This document shows, piece after piece, positions 1 through 9,322 of a stretch of 64,000 nt of DNA (position 1 is the stretch's first letter; each line of letters begins with the position of its first letter). The translations under genes were made by a program, and so were the position numbers. The stretch lies in contig OX337240.1 in the NCBI GenBank assembly GCA_946965045.2, positions 496,001-560,000 of the forward strand, written 5' to 3'. Under the pieces are notes generated by a model. It saw only the letters and a program-made list of their open reading frames with translations. It was not told where the DNA came from and made no database searches. Source of the DNA: Epithemia pelagica (lineage: Eukaryota; Bacillariophyta; Bacillariophyceae; Surirellales; Surirellaceae).

Positions 1-296
1 ACTAGAGAAGTTGTTTCACAACTTTCTGTTTGTTGATACTATAAGCTCTAGGTTTAGGAACTACATTCGATTCCTCATTTGATTCCTCACGAGGAATCAA
101 TTCCTCATTTACTCATGGAGGTTAGTTTGGAACCATTGATGCCAATGGCTAGAGCTTGGTTACTATGCGACGGGCAATGCCTTCTCTGGTAGTAAGGCAT
201 TGCTCTTGGATACATAGTGGGGACACGATTCTATGTCTCACAGATTCGAATCGTGACTGCCATATCGCCTGTCCGTCACACTGATTAACCGCGACT
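1..296 (-). repeat. 3' LTR of Copia element 1
   Basis: This stretch matches 8692-8987 at an offset of 8691 with one visible mismatch. Similarity stops after the shared CGCGACT at 290-296, where the internal sequence begins. The window starts inside or at the edge of this LTR. Confidence 0.9.
81..98. promoter_or_regulatory. Hairpin/palindrome inside the LTR
   Basis: GATTCCTC and GAGGAATC form 8-bp arms around a 2-bp centre. Two further ATTCCTCATTT copies sit just outside, so the motif is repeated in both orientations within about 50 bp. The same block recurs at 8772-8789 in the other LTR. A cluster like this in the LTR could be a transcription-factor site or an RNA hairpin; function is inferred only. 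Confidence 0.4.
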
Positions 297-337
297 CTCC
301 CTCTTGACAAGGGCGATATCTTTTCAAACACAGTCAA

Positions 338-520
338 TCACCAACCTTGATTCAGTTTCCGAATCTTCTCAAAAACATCACGGCAGAGTCCTTTGGTAAG
401 ATAGTCCGCTCGTTGCATCGTTGTTTCGATCTTGGAGATTCTAACTGTTGCATTCGTCCCTTTCACAGCTTCCCAGAACCAGTGGTATTTGTTGTTGTTG
501 TTATCTGGAACGGGACGAGA
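338..520 (-). pseudogene. Frame-shifted C-terminal tail of Copia element 1 RNase H
   Basis: After the pol frame stops at 501, the expected end of a Copia RNase H domain continues in another frame. It shows KYHWFWEAV followed by a stretch ending ADYLTKGL, the usual Copia terminus. The switch falls in an (AAC)n microsatellite. The spacing between SSR and KYHW is 19 nt, one more than the 18 nt expected for six codons, which suggests a 1-nt insertion. The upstream part of this frame (to 850) is only a shadow of pol. Confidence 0.75.
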
Positions 521-3500
521 GGCGCTGGTTGTTGGCAAGAAGATACGCGCTGTTGTTGTCCTCATGGACTTCAGCAAAGATGGTTGGGGAGTCGGTGCCG
601 AGGTCAAGGTGATGGTTGATCTCAAACAAGATGTCTTGGAGCCACACAACAACACGCATGCTTTGCGAAAGCGCGACGTATTCGGCGTGGAAGGTACTGG
701 TGGCAATCTCACTTTGGAGCTGAGATTTCCAGACCAAAGGACAGCCGCCAAAATGGATGATGTATCCAGTGCGTGATTTGGCACTGATCGGTTCGTCCTC
801 GGATTCACGGCCATGGAGGCCCATGAAATCCGCATCCACATAGCAATCAACCTTGAAGGCGGTTGTTGGCCGAAAAATTGTCCCGCAATCTACAGTTCTC
901 CAGAGGTATCGGACAATCATTTTGATGGCTTGGGCATGGGATTGTTTCGGGTTGGTTGAAAAGCGAGCGACTTGAGAGACGGCAAAACTGATATCTGGCC
1001 GTGTGTTGGTGGAAAGGTAAAGGAGCATGCCGACGATGGAACGGTAGTTCCATTTTTCTTTCATCGGTGGTCCATCAGGGTCACTGCCAAGGCACACTTG
1101 GGAGGCTGGCACAAAGTTGCCATTGCAATTTGTCATGCCTGTGGCCTCAACGATCTTCTTAATGAGCCCTGGTTGGGTCATTGTAATTGTTCCATTTTTC
1201 CGAGTGAAATGGATGCCCAAGTACTCAGCAAAATCACTGTCCACGGAGAGCTCGAATCCTCGAGCCTTGAGTCGTTTCACAAATTCGTTGATTGCGTCCA
1301 TCGTCGGAGCGATAATACCACAATCATCCACCCAGAGAAACACCATCATGTTTTCCTTGAGGAAGACACATTCGTCGAATTTGCTCTGGGTGAAGCCGTC
1401 GTCGAGCAAGGCTTGTCGGAGACGTTGGTACCACAACCGAGGTGCGACCGAGAGTCCATAAAGGCTCTTGTGGAGTCGGAGACAGGTTTTGGTGGTCTTG
1501 GTGGAGGAGAAACCGCGCGGGATGTGGATCCAAACAGGATCTTTTAACTCGGCCTGGACGAAGGCATTGTTGAAATCGATGCAAACCATTGCCCATTTGC
1601 GAGCTAGGGCGAGTACCAGAGCAATACGGATCGAGGCCCAATTGACGACGGGTGAGTAGGTGTCGAAGTCGCCTTCTTGGAGATCCCCACGGACACAGTA
1701 TCTGGCCTTGTATTTCTTGATGGTTCCGTCTGGGTGGCGCTTGCGCTTGAAGACCCAGGTACCAGGGATGATTCTTGATGTTGCTTCTTCCTCTGGAACC
1801 TCACTCCATGTTCCCTTGCTAGTTAATTCTTCAATTTCTATTCTAGCCGCTTCTCTCCAATAGTCGATATCCTTGTCTTGTCTTGCTTGTTCGTAGGACA
1901 GAGTGTCTGGATCTGAAATGGCAACCTTGAATCCACTGATGTCATCGAATTCGGCTTGATTGGCGACATAGGATTGTTGGGCGGCGTCCATATTCTCGAT
2001 GAGACGACTTGGTGAACGACGGACACGGTTGGATCGTCGAGCAGATGGTGCGTCGGAAGGAGGATCGCTTGGTGGCTCCCTCTGAGAAGGCGGCTCCCTC
2101 TGAGAGGAGGGCTGTCTCGAGGAGAGAGACTCCCTCTGAGGAGAAGAGGGATTGGAGGCTGGTGCCACACGGAGAGGCGACAGTGGTGCTGGATTCTCCC
2201 TCTGTTCCGAGTGCACGGGGACAGGAGACGACGGGGAAGGCAAAACGAGCGGTTCCGAGAAGGAAACAGCAGGTTTTGGCGTTGGAGGTGTCGCCGCGCG
2301 CGGAGGGACATCGCGCACTGGCGTGTTCGGAGGTGGCACGGGAGGCGGAGAAGGGAGTGGGTCACTAGCTGACGGGGCAAGACGAGACGAAGCAGTCGTG
2401 GAGGGCTGGGTGGTGGGAGTGGCTGGGGGAGTTCTGGGGACAGAGACGGCTGGCGTGTCAACAGAAAGAGGGACAGACGGAACAGTTCGTTCCATAGACG
2501 TAAAAATATTGTCTTCAGAACGATGGTTGACAGCAGCAAGTGGTGCACTGGTGACAGCGTCGTCCACACAGTCATCGTTGTCGTACCCCGGTGAGTGCAG
2601 ATGATTGGTCATGTCGCCAAAGACACTGTCAAGTCTGGAGATGTCTTCTGTGTTGTTGTTGTCGGCTGGAGTCGGCACCGTTGCAAACCAATCGTCGAAG
2701 ACGACATGGTACTGCGGTGTGATGGCGCCCGTGGAAAGATTCAAGACGAGTGGTGCTGTGGTGGCATGGTTGGGAGAAAGTCCCATGTTCATCCCTCGTT
2801 GTGATCTTGGTTTCCATCTTGGCAGTTTCTTACCGTCTGCAATCCGTTTTTCCAGGACGTACACGGGTGCTCCCCAGACATGAAGATCGTGTAGCCGTTT
2901 TTGTGGCCATCTCGTTCTTGAAAAGATATCGTGGGGTGAGACGCCAGTGGACGGATTGGGAACGTGGTTGAAGACAAAGACGGCGTGGGAGACCGCCATG
3001 GGCCAGAGGGTGGGATCCGCTGTCTCAGGCCAGTGGATGCTGGCGTGGAGCATCATCGTCCGAGCCATCGACATGATGGTTTGGATGGCTCGTTCGGCGA
3101 CGCCATTCTGGTGATGGGCGCCTACTCCAGCGTAGGACCGAATCTGGGCAAAGGTTTCGAGTTGCCTGGTGTAGTCTTGTGCAGTGAAACAGCTGCCGTT
3201 GTCAGTGTGATATCGTTGGGGAACGACACCCACATCCTTGCAGCGTTGCTCGAAGGTAAGTTTGGCATGCAAAGTCTCGTGAGTGTTGAGATGCGCCTGA
3301 AAGACCACATCGATGTGGCCGCTGGCGTGATCAACAAAGATGCATCCTCCGCAAAGCATTTTCTCATCTTTAGTCTTTCCTTTCGACGTGAACAATCTGC
3401 CCTTCGTGGAGCAAATAAAGTGGTCCACCGACACACTTTGGCCCGGAAACAGGTCGTTGTTTTTGAGGGCACCGTCACGGTCGAGAACTTTGGTGACTGT

Positions 3501-5522
3501 TTGTCCTGGTGTTGACCGTTGTCGTTGCTTGCCGTATTGACAGGCGGCACACATGGGCGGACTCCGTAGTTTGCAGATGGCTGTGTGCAACTGACGGTTT
3601 GACGCAGAACGCGACAATACACCGGATTTAAAAAGGAATTGGATGGTCCGAAAGTTCATGTGGCAGAGTCGTTGGTGCCACCGAAGCCATTCCTTCTGTG
3701 GTTCGGTCAGGTTCAAGTTTCGTTCGTGGACGACGGTGATAGTGGTCACGAGTGCTCGGATGGATCGGTGGATTCCATCTTTTCCATAACCATAGCAGGT
3801 CGGAAGGTTGTTGGTTGGATTGATGGTTGCAAAGACCGGGGTCCGAGTGGTGTCGTCTTGTATCCCGCTGAGGGTCAATCCGCAGTCTTGAAGGGTGATG
3901 GTTTCTCCGGGGTATTGTTGGAGGAGATGTGTTGTGCTCAACAATCTACAATTGGCCGATGGGATGAACAAGGCCAAGAGTTTGAGGGTGCGGAGATTGC
4001 CTCTGGTGTCCATGACGGACCAGTGGACGGTGCCGAGTCCGTTGATTGGGACGCCTTGGGCAACACCTTTGAGTTGCAGGTCTGGTCGTACTTTTCGGAT
4101 CGATCCAACAAAATCGGACTTGGTGTTTGACACAGCAATACTCGCTCCAGAGTCCCAGATGATGGGGAAACTGGATGAGTTTTGGTTTTCCATTGCGGAT
4201 CTGAATTTGGCTGGAGCTTGGAGGGCCATTTTCAAGGCTTCACTTTCTCCAAGTTGGTTAATGAGGGCGCAAAGTTGAGGTTCGGAGATGGAGTCTTGAT
4301 GGGATGGTCCATGGGTGTGCTGCTGGTTGCCTCGTCGTTGGCGTCGTTGGTGTCGATTGGAACGGTTTGGATGGCGTGCCCTCTGTGGAGCACCATTGTT
4401 TGGTGGACTCTCTCCCTCTGGTGTGGAGCAGAGGTTGGGGAAGTGGTGGATCCACCATGTACGAAACGACGCAACAAACCATTCGGCCAGAGAAGAGCAT
4501 GCACGTGATGAAGCATGGTTCATCATTGGGTGTGCCCAAGGGTGCCGGCGAGGACGGAGATGGTGGTTGGAGCGGGGAAGGAGCCGATGTGTGAGGAGAA
4601 ATTCACCAATCCACGAGAGGGTCAAGGGGATACAGCAGCCATAGTACCACAGATGGTGGAGAAGGACGGTTGGTTGGAGCCATGAAAGGGAAGCCACGAT
4701 AAGAGCAGAAAACGAAACAATCAAACTGAATTGGGAGGCCAAGGGATCTTGGTGCCGATTCCGAGGATATCGTGGTCGGGAGACAGGGGGACGCCTCGAC
4801 GGTGCTGGTTTGTGTGGTTGGTGGGTTGGTTGAACACATGCTAAGTTGGCATGAGGTTCGAACTTAATTCGTTTGCTCGGGGGTGGATCTGGGATGCACG
4901 TGTTTTCGCACTGCATTTGGGTGGCCGTGTAGTGGGGATTGGTGGCCATTTCCCAAGCGAAGGTGTACTGGATGCTCAAAGGAGGATCGAGGGCTCCGAG
5001 CCTGGAGTTGGGGACGGATTCATCATGGCGGAGAGTCTCGAGATGGAAGCGGACACTTGTTCGGGCTTGCTCGAGTTGGTCTCGGAGAGGAGAGAGCTGG
5101 GAAAGGTCTTCTTCCTTGTTGATGGCCGTGTGCACGTGGATGAGTCGGGCGACGGCTCGTTCCATGCATTGGATGCGGACTGCTGGATCGTCGGTGTCGA
5201 AGGTACGACGGGGACGGGTCGTGTGAGACGGAGGTGAAGATGGCACAGCAGTTGGCTCGACCGGCGAGTAAAGACCAAGGGCATTCGTGCGAGGGGTGGT
5301 TGGCTCGGCTGGCGCTGCAACAGCTGTTCGCCACGCGTCAAGATGGCGGTTGAACGGAGTTGGAGGGCGGGCCAGTGGTGCACGTAGGGGGGTTTGGTCT
5401 TGGGGAGTACTGATGTTAGCAGAGTCGGTGGCCACACTAATACTACTTATAACAGATACAGTAGATGAATCCAAATTTTCGGCTGGTGTAGAACCAGTGG
5501 CTTCGTCGGTGTCAGAAGCCAA
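501..5522 (-). CDS. pol: Copia element 1 pol: protease, integrase, reverse transcriptase, RNase H
   Basis: This 1673-codon frame carries the Copia enzyme set in order. The aspartic protease has WDSGAS. The integrase has an HHCC finger (WHQRLCH then CAACQYGK) and a catalytic core with VDH, TDNGS and a Glu in NGVAERA. The RT has the Copia start WVFKRKRHPDG, the SLYGL block and a WVDD catalytic box instead of the usual YVDD. The RNase H has DAD and SRTGY. The listed start is a TTG; the frame is open upstream to 5963, so pol probably joins gag by a shift of frame rather than starting on its own. The frame ends early, before the normal RNase H terminus. The protein copies element RNA to DNA and integrates it. 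Confidence 0.93.
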   Translation of the reverse strand: MASDTDEATGSTPAENLDSSTVSVISSISVATDSANISTPQDQTPLRAPLARPPTPFNRHLDAWRTAVAAPAEPTTPRTNALGLYSPVEPTAVPSSPPSHTTRPRRTFDTDDPAVRIQCMERAVARLIHVHTAINKEEDLSQLSPLRDQLEQARTSVRFHLETLRHDESVPNSRLGALDPPLSIQYTFAWEMATNPHYTATQMQCENTCIPDPPPSKRIKFEPHANLACVQPTHQPHKPAPSRRPPVSRPRYPRNRHQDPLASQFSLIVSFSALIVASLSWLQPTVLLHHLWYYGCCIPLTLSWIGEFLLTHRLLPRSNHHLRPRRHPWAHPMMNHASSRACSSLAEWFVASFRTWWIHHFPNLCSTPEGESPPNNGAPQRARHPNRSNRHQRRQRRGNQQHTHGPSHQDSISEPQLCALINQLGESEALKMALQAPAKFRSAMENQNSSSFPIIWDSGASIAVSNTKSDFVGSIRKVRPDLQLKGVAQGVPINGLGTVHWSVMDTRGNLRTLKLLALFIPSANCRLLSTTHLLQQYPGETITLQDCGLTLSGIQDDTTRTPVFATINPTNNLPTCYGYGKDGIHRSIRALVTTITVVHERNLNLTEPQKEWLRWHQRLCHMNFRTIQFLFKSGVLSRSASNRQLHTAICKLRSPPMCAACQYGKQRQRSTPGQTVTKVLDRDGALKNNDLFPGQSVSVDHFICSTKGRLFTSKGKTKDEKMLCGGCIFVDHASGHIDVVFQAHLNTHETLHAKLTFEQRCKDVGVVPQRYHTDNGSCFTAQDYTRQLETFAQIRSYAGVGAHHQNGVAERAIQTIMSMARTMMLHASIHWPETADPTLWPMAVSHAVFVFNHVPNPSTGVSPHDIFSRTRWPQKRLHDLHVWGAPVYVLEKRIADGKKLPRWKPRSQRGMNMGLSPNHATTAPLVLNLSTGAITPQYHVVFDDWFATVPTPADNNNTEDISRLDSVFGDMTNHLHSPGYDNDDCVDDAVTSAPLAAVNHRSEDNIFTSMERTVPSVPLSVDTPAVSVPRTPPATPTTQPSTTASSRLAPSASDPLPSPPPVPPPNTPVRDVPPRAATPPTPKPAVSFSEPLVLPSPSSPVPVHSEQRENPAPLSPLRVAPASNPSSPQRESLSSRQPSSQREPPSQREPPSDPPSDAPSARRSNRVRRSPSRLIENMDAAQQSYVANQAEFDDISGFKVAISDPDTLSYEQARQDKDIDYWREAARIEIEELTSKGTWSEVPEEEATSRIIPGTWVFKRKRHPDGTIKKYKARYCVRGDLQEGDFDTYSPVVNWASIRIALVLALARKWAMVCIDFNNAFVQAELKDPVWIHIPRGFSSTKTTKTCLRLHKSLYGLSVAPRLWYQRLRQALLDDGFTQSKFDECVFLKENMMVFLWVDDCGIIAPTMDAINEFVKRLKARGFELSVDSDFAEYLGIHFTRKNGTITMTQPGLIKKIVEATGMTNCNGNFVPASQVCLGSDPDGPPMKEKWNYRSIVGMLLYLSTNTRPDISFAVSQVARFSTNPKQSHAQAIKMIVRYLWRTVDCGTIFRPTTAFKVDCYVDADFMGLHGRESEDEPISAKSRTGYIIHFGGCPLVWKSQLQSEIATSTFHAEYVALSQSMRVVVWLQDILFEINHHLDLGTDSPTIFAEVHEDNNSAYLLANNQRLSSRSR

Positions 5523-8326
5523 AAGATCGTAGGATGAGTCGTCGTCATTTGAAGGTGGATTCGAAGATTCGGTTGGTTCCCTACTGGTGTTGCTGGGAAC
5601 AGCAGCATCAGATGGGGCATCGGTGTTGTCCTGGGAGGTCGGTCCACCATTTGAGTCATCGTCTTGATCGGCATCGTGATTTGGATCGTGATCGTCGTCG
5701 GGAGGAGGATCCGGGGAGTCGTCATCGTCGACGGTGCCATCGTCCTCTTCATCGGCGGAAGTGTTGTCGTCGTCATCATCATCAGGATCATCAGCGGTAG
5801 TGGCATCGGCTGGGGCTTGAGGAAGGGAGATGATGAGGGCGGTTGGCGCTGGGACGGGAAGTGACGCTTCGGTGGTTGTGGTGGCAGCAGTTTCGTTGGC
5901 GGTGGTTGCCGTGGTGGTGCTGGCACCACTATTGACCGTGTACTCGTCGAAGAGGACGCGTCGTCATGGTGGTGATCATGATGGATGGCATCGTCGGGGT
6001 CGATCGGGGTGGTGTCCTCCCCAAGGAAAGGAAAGTTGATGTATTCCAAGGGGAGGCTACCATAGTCGAATTCAAGGGCCATGGCCGACGGATGGCCGAA
6101 AGGACGGCTGAAGGGGACGAAGGGACGGTTGGACGGCGCGGTGGGATGCGGCGTCGTTGGGATGTGGCGGAAGGCAGCTGCGAAGTTGGCTTCGCGTCGG
6201 TGGTCCGTTGAAGTGGGAGTGTTGTGCACTCGAGTGGGGACGGAAGTGATGGACGAGTAGTTGGTGGTGTTGGCTTGTCGGTCAAGACAAGGGGAACGGC
6301 CATGGGGAGCTGTGGACAAGGACAAGTTGGAGATGTCGATGTCCAGGGCGTCGATGTTGCCTGGAGTGGGAGGCAGAAGGATGCTGCGAGTGGAAGAGGC
6401 AACAGAGGTTTGGTCATGGTGTTCGTCGTCGTCGTTGTTGTTGTCGTCTTCCGCAAAGGGTTTGCCGTCTTCACTCGAATCATCAGCAAGGCCAAAATAA
6501 CAATCAACGGTGTCGGAGTGATCACCAAAACAATCAGCGACAGTGTCGGGTTCAATCCACAGGGGAGCATCGGCACTTGGAGAGGAGTTGGTGCTCGGTG
6601 GTTTGGAGGACGACGAAAGGGAGACGGCGTCATCGTCGTCTTCTTTGTCGGTGGGAGAAAACTCATCCCAGAAGGAGTCAGGGATGGAGTTGGAGGAGTT
6701 TTCGGCGTTTGCGGAAGGAGGAGATGTGTTCTCGTTTTCGGTTGCGTCTTGGTCGCTGCATTCGACGCAAACGAGCTCGTCCATGTCGATGACCGCAGCC
6801 CAGGCGGAGGGGTCAAAGTCGACGGCCAGGGTGTGGGCTTGGGCTTGGCGGTTGTTTCGATTGTTGTTGTTGTTGCGGCGCCTGTTGGGAACGGGGCCAT
6901 TGTGGGTGTCGGTGGTGTGGGTGGGCGTCCAACGTTCGCAGATACCACACCAGTTGTATCTTTTGCCATCGCTCTGTTTTTGGGTTGGTTGGTCACCGGT
7001 GGGTGCGATTTTCTTCCAGTTCGTGGATGAGGAGCTGTTGTTGCTGCGGTTGTTGTTGTTGCGAGCATTTCGTCCGCCTTGGTTGCCTCTTCCATCACGG
7101 CCACCACGGTTGGATCGTTGCTGGGAGTTGGATTGGGAGTTGGATCGACGGTTGGAGTTTTGCCCGGAGTTCTGCTTGGAGGAACGCTGGGGGCAATCTT
7201 TGGCCCAGTGATCTTGGGCGCCACAAATCAGACAGGCTCCTTTTGTGAAAGCACCACCCATGTGCTGCCGAAGGGCCATTGCTTGAACTTCAGTGAGTTT
7301 GCCGAAGACTTCGGGAGGAACCTTTGTATCTTTGTTGTTGCTCGACGGTGGCCAGGAGCCACGGTTGATTGCATCAGAGTACAAGGAGTCGGCCTTGTCG
7401 CAGATGTCTTTGAATGACAATTCGGCGGCTTCGAGATCGGCTTGTTGGTCCTGGTCCGATTTGTAACGGACTTCAAGAATCTTGGCTTGGATGAGCGGTT
7501 GGAGACTCAACAATCCAAGGTTGTAGAGGCTGTCTCCATTCGCAAGAGAGAACGCCTCTAAAATGCCAAGAGTCAAGGTTTGTTTGTAAAATCCGGAGGC
7601 AAACAAGTCTTCGCAATCTGCTTTCATGTCGGCCGCCATTTCCGTGATGTTTTGGCCGGCGTACATGAATGGGTTTCTGGAGGCGATCTTGGCGGCGAGT
7701 TTGTCATACTTGGTGACTGAATCAGACTGAAGAATGCTGATGAAAGTCATCCAGGTAAGGCAGAACGAGTCGTTGGAAGAGGTCTTGGTTTCAATTCGCT
7801 GGCGGAGCTTGAGGTCGACGGATTCCAGAAGGCACAGACGAGCGGCCGTGTCGTTTTCGGCGTCATATGTGTCAAACTGTTGGCAATGGGCCGCGGCGTT
7901 CTGTTGGACATGGCGCAGGGTGAAGCGAGTGTGCTCCTTCACAATATGGCGCATGCGGGTGTTGTCAGCGGGGTCAAGCATGTAGGCAATGGTGTCCATG
8001 CCGCGGAGAATGAGTGTCTCGTCGAGACGCTTCATGAACTTGTGGAGGTTGTCTCCTTGGCGGAAACGATTCGACAATCCACCACAGCGGGTTTCGAAAC
8101 CCGTGATGTCCTTGCCGAAACGACGTTGGTGAGGGGTGCGGGGAAAGGGGGTGGTTCCATTGAATGCGGCTGGATCCAGGCCTTTCCAATTCGCTAGGGG
8201 CTTGCCACCAGTCCAGGCAGCCCATTTATACTCATCGAGTTGGACTAAACCGCCCATTCGAGGGCTTGGAGGCTTGAACGGGACGCGTTCGGTTGGTGCA
8301 GGGGCTGGAGGAGCAGTGGGAGGCAT
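5447..8326 (-). CDS. gag: Copia element 1 gag with CCHC zinc knuckle
   Basis: This frame sits between the 5' LTR and pol and encodes the capsid-type protein that packages element RNA. A CX2CX4HX4C knuckle (CLICGAQDHWAKDC) lies in the middle, followed by Asn/Arg/Ser-rich and then acidic segments. The first ATG in frame is at 8326; the frame is open 36 codons further up but without ATG. The last part (below about 5820) turns into Met/Pro/Thr-rich nonsense, while the pol frame at the same place reads as a smooth Asp-rich protein. Pol is in the -1 frame relative to gag, and it is open from 5963 down. Either a programmed -1 shift or a small indel joins them. Confidence 0.88.
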   Translation of the reverse strand: MPPTAPPAPAPTERVPFKPPSPRMGGLVQLDEYKWAAWTGGKPLANWKGLDPAAFNGTTPFPRTPHQRRFGKDITGFETRCGGLSNRFRQGDNLHKFMKRLDETLILRGMDTIAYMLDPADNTRMRHIVKEHTRFTLRHVQQNAAAHCQQFDTYDAENDTAARLCLLESVDLKLRQRIETKTSSNDSFCLTWMTFISILQSDSVTKYDKLAAKIASRNPFMYAGQNITEMAADMKADCEDLFASGFYKQTLTLGILEAFSLANGDSLYNLGLLSLQPLIQAKILEVRYKSDQDQQADLEAAELSFKDICDKADSLYSDAINRGSWPPSSNNKDTKVPPEVFGKLTEVQAMALRQHMGGAFTKGACLICGAQDHWAKDCPQRSSKQNSGQNSNRRSNSQSNSQQRSNRGGRDGRGNQGGRNARNNNNRSNNSSSSTNWKKIAPTGDQPTQKQSDGKRYNWCGICERWTPTHTTDTHNGPVPNRRRNNNNNRNNRQAQAHTLAVDFDPSAWAAVIDMDELVCVECSDQDATENENTSPPSANAENSSNSIPDSFWDEFSPTDKEDDDDAVSLSSSSKPPSTNSSPSADAPLWIEPDTVADCFGDHSDTVDCYFGLADDSSEDGKPFAEDDNNNDDDEHHDQTSVASSTRSILLPPTPGNIDALDIDISNLSLSTAPHGRSPCLDRQANTTNYSSITSVPTRVHNTPTSTDHRREANFAAAFRHIPTTPHPTAPSNRPFVPFSRPFGHPSAMALEFDYGSLPLEYINFPFLGEDTTPIDPDDAIHHDHHHDDASSSTSTRSIVVPAPPRQPPPTKLLPPQPPKRHFPSQRQPPSSSPFLKPQPMPLPLMILMMMTTTTLPPMKRTMAPSTMTTPRILLPTTITIQITMPIKTMTQMVDRPPRTTPMPHLMLLFPATPVGNQPNLRIHLQMTTTHPTIFWLLTPTKPLVLHQPKIWIHLLYLL

Positions 8327-8691
8327 GGTTCCTTGGGTGGAGGAGTCGTCGGCACTTGGCTCAGCGGATGGATCGCTGGTGGTTTCTTCTTCACTGTCCG
8401 AGAGGAATTGGATTTCCTCTTCGATGGGGAGCAAGGTGAAGCTTCCTAGGGAACGGGGAGAGTCGTCTTCACGTGGGGAGGACGACAGCTTGCAAGGGAG
8501 GGGGCGGCCGGAGGGGAGATTCAGGCGGCGAGAGGGTTCGAACGGATAAGCAAGAGCTTAGAGGCAGAAGATGCGTGAGCGGGTAAGGCAGTAAAGGGCG
8601 TTATAACCAGTCAAAGTACACAGGATACTCTGTAGTAGCTAGGGACAGTACCTATATTGGCGTGGAGGTGATCAAGTCTCCACGACAATAC
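8327..8691. other. Leader between the 5' LTR and gag of element 1
   Basis: No separate gene is seen. Part of this stretch may belong to the LTR. A primer-binding site could not be placed because the LTR edge is not defined in the window. A tRNA-like GGTTCGAA near 8534 does not fold into a tRNA. Confidence 0.5.
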
Positions 8692-8987
8692 ACTAGAGAA
8701 GTTGTTTCACAACTTTCTGTTTGTTGATACTATAAGCTCTAGGTTTAGGAACTACATTCGATTCCTCATTTGATTCCTCACGAGGAATCAATTCCTCATT
8801 TACTCATGGAGGTTAGTTTGGAACCATTGATGCCAATGGCTAGAGCTTGGTTACTATGCGACGGGCAATGCCTTCTCTGGTAGTAAGGCATTGCTCTTGG
8901 ATACATAGTGGGGACACGATTCTATGTCTCACAGATTCGAATCGTGACTGCCATATCGCCTGTCCGTCACGCTGATTAACCGCGACT
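8692..8987 (-). repeat. 5' LTR of Copia element 1
   Basis: Copy of 1-296 with one visible mismatch. Because the coding frames are on the minus strand this is the promoter-bearing LTR. Its left border is uncertain: matching cannot be followed left of 8692 because the partner copy would lie outside the window. Confidence 0.88.
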
Positions 8988-9081
8988 GACCCTCCCAAGA
9001 AGAGCGACTCTTCCATCATCATCCAGGCGAGTGCGGACCACACCCTCTAATCACCATTCGTTCGGTCCACAACTATTGTCA

Positions 9082-9121
9082 GGGTTGGTCTTATCTTTCG
9101 TGAACATTCACAAAGTTCACA
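9082..9121 (+). repeat. Left terminal inverted repeat of the Harbinger element
   Basis: Matches the reverse complement of 12162-12201 except at two adjacent bases. It is preceded by the TCA target duplication. Confidence 0.93.
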
Positions 9122-9322
9122 AAAGTTCACAATTTTGCACATGTGGCCTGACGTGGCCGTGAAAAATTCGTGAATTCACAAAATCGGATTTGAAACGCTT
9201 GTTCACTTGTCACAAAAAGTTCACACAGTGTCTATCATGTCTAGGTGTAGTCTTTTAGCCCCTACGCCTCTAGCCCCTCCGGAACCACCGGAACAACGAA
9301 TCCAACTGCGACATCATCCACC

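Larger units (their letters stand above)
1..8987 (-). mobile_element. Copia LTR retrotransposon, element 1 (left end cut by the window)
   Basis: Two direct copies of one sequence lie at 1-296 and 8692-8987, and between them run minus-strand gag and pol frames in Copia order (protease, integrase, RT, RNase H). The 5' LTR is therefore the right copy and the 3' LTR the left copy. I found one difference between the copies (position 270 versus 8961), which points to a recent insertion. The purine-rich run next to the left LTR (plus-strand 297-305, CTCCCTCTT) fits a polypurine tract. The outer left end and its target duplication are outside the window, so the true LTR may be longer. Coding integrity is imperfect: gag and pol are in different frames, and the RNase H tail is shifted near position 501. 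Confidence 0.95.

Noticed and set aside
6224-7224. Long frames on both strands inside gag of element 1 (268 and 431 codons)
   Set aside because: They are shadows of the repetitive gag sequence, with no domain and biased composition.
8500-8570. tRNA-like GGTTCGAA sequence near the start of element 1
   Set aside because: The T-arm stem does not pair and no acceptor or anticodon arm can be drawn, so it is neither a tRNA gene nor a placed primer site.
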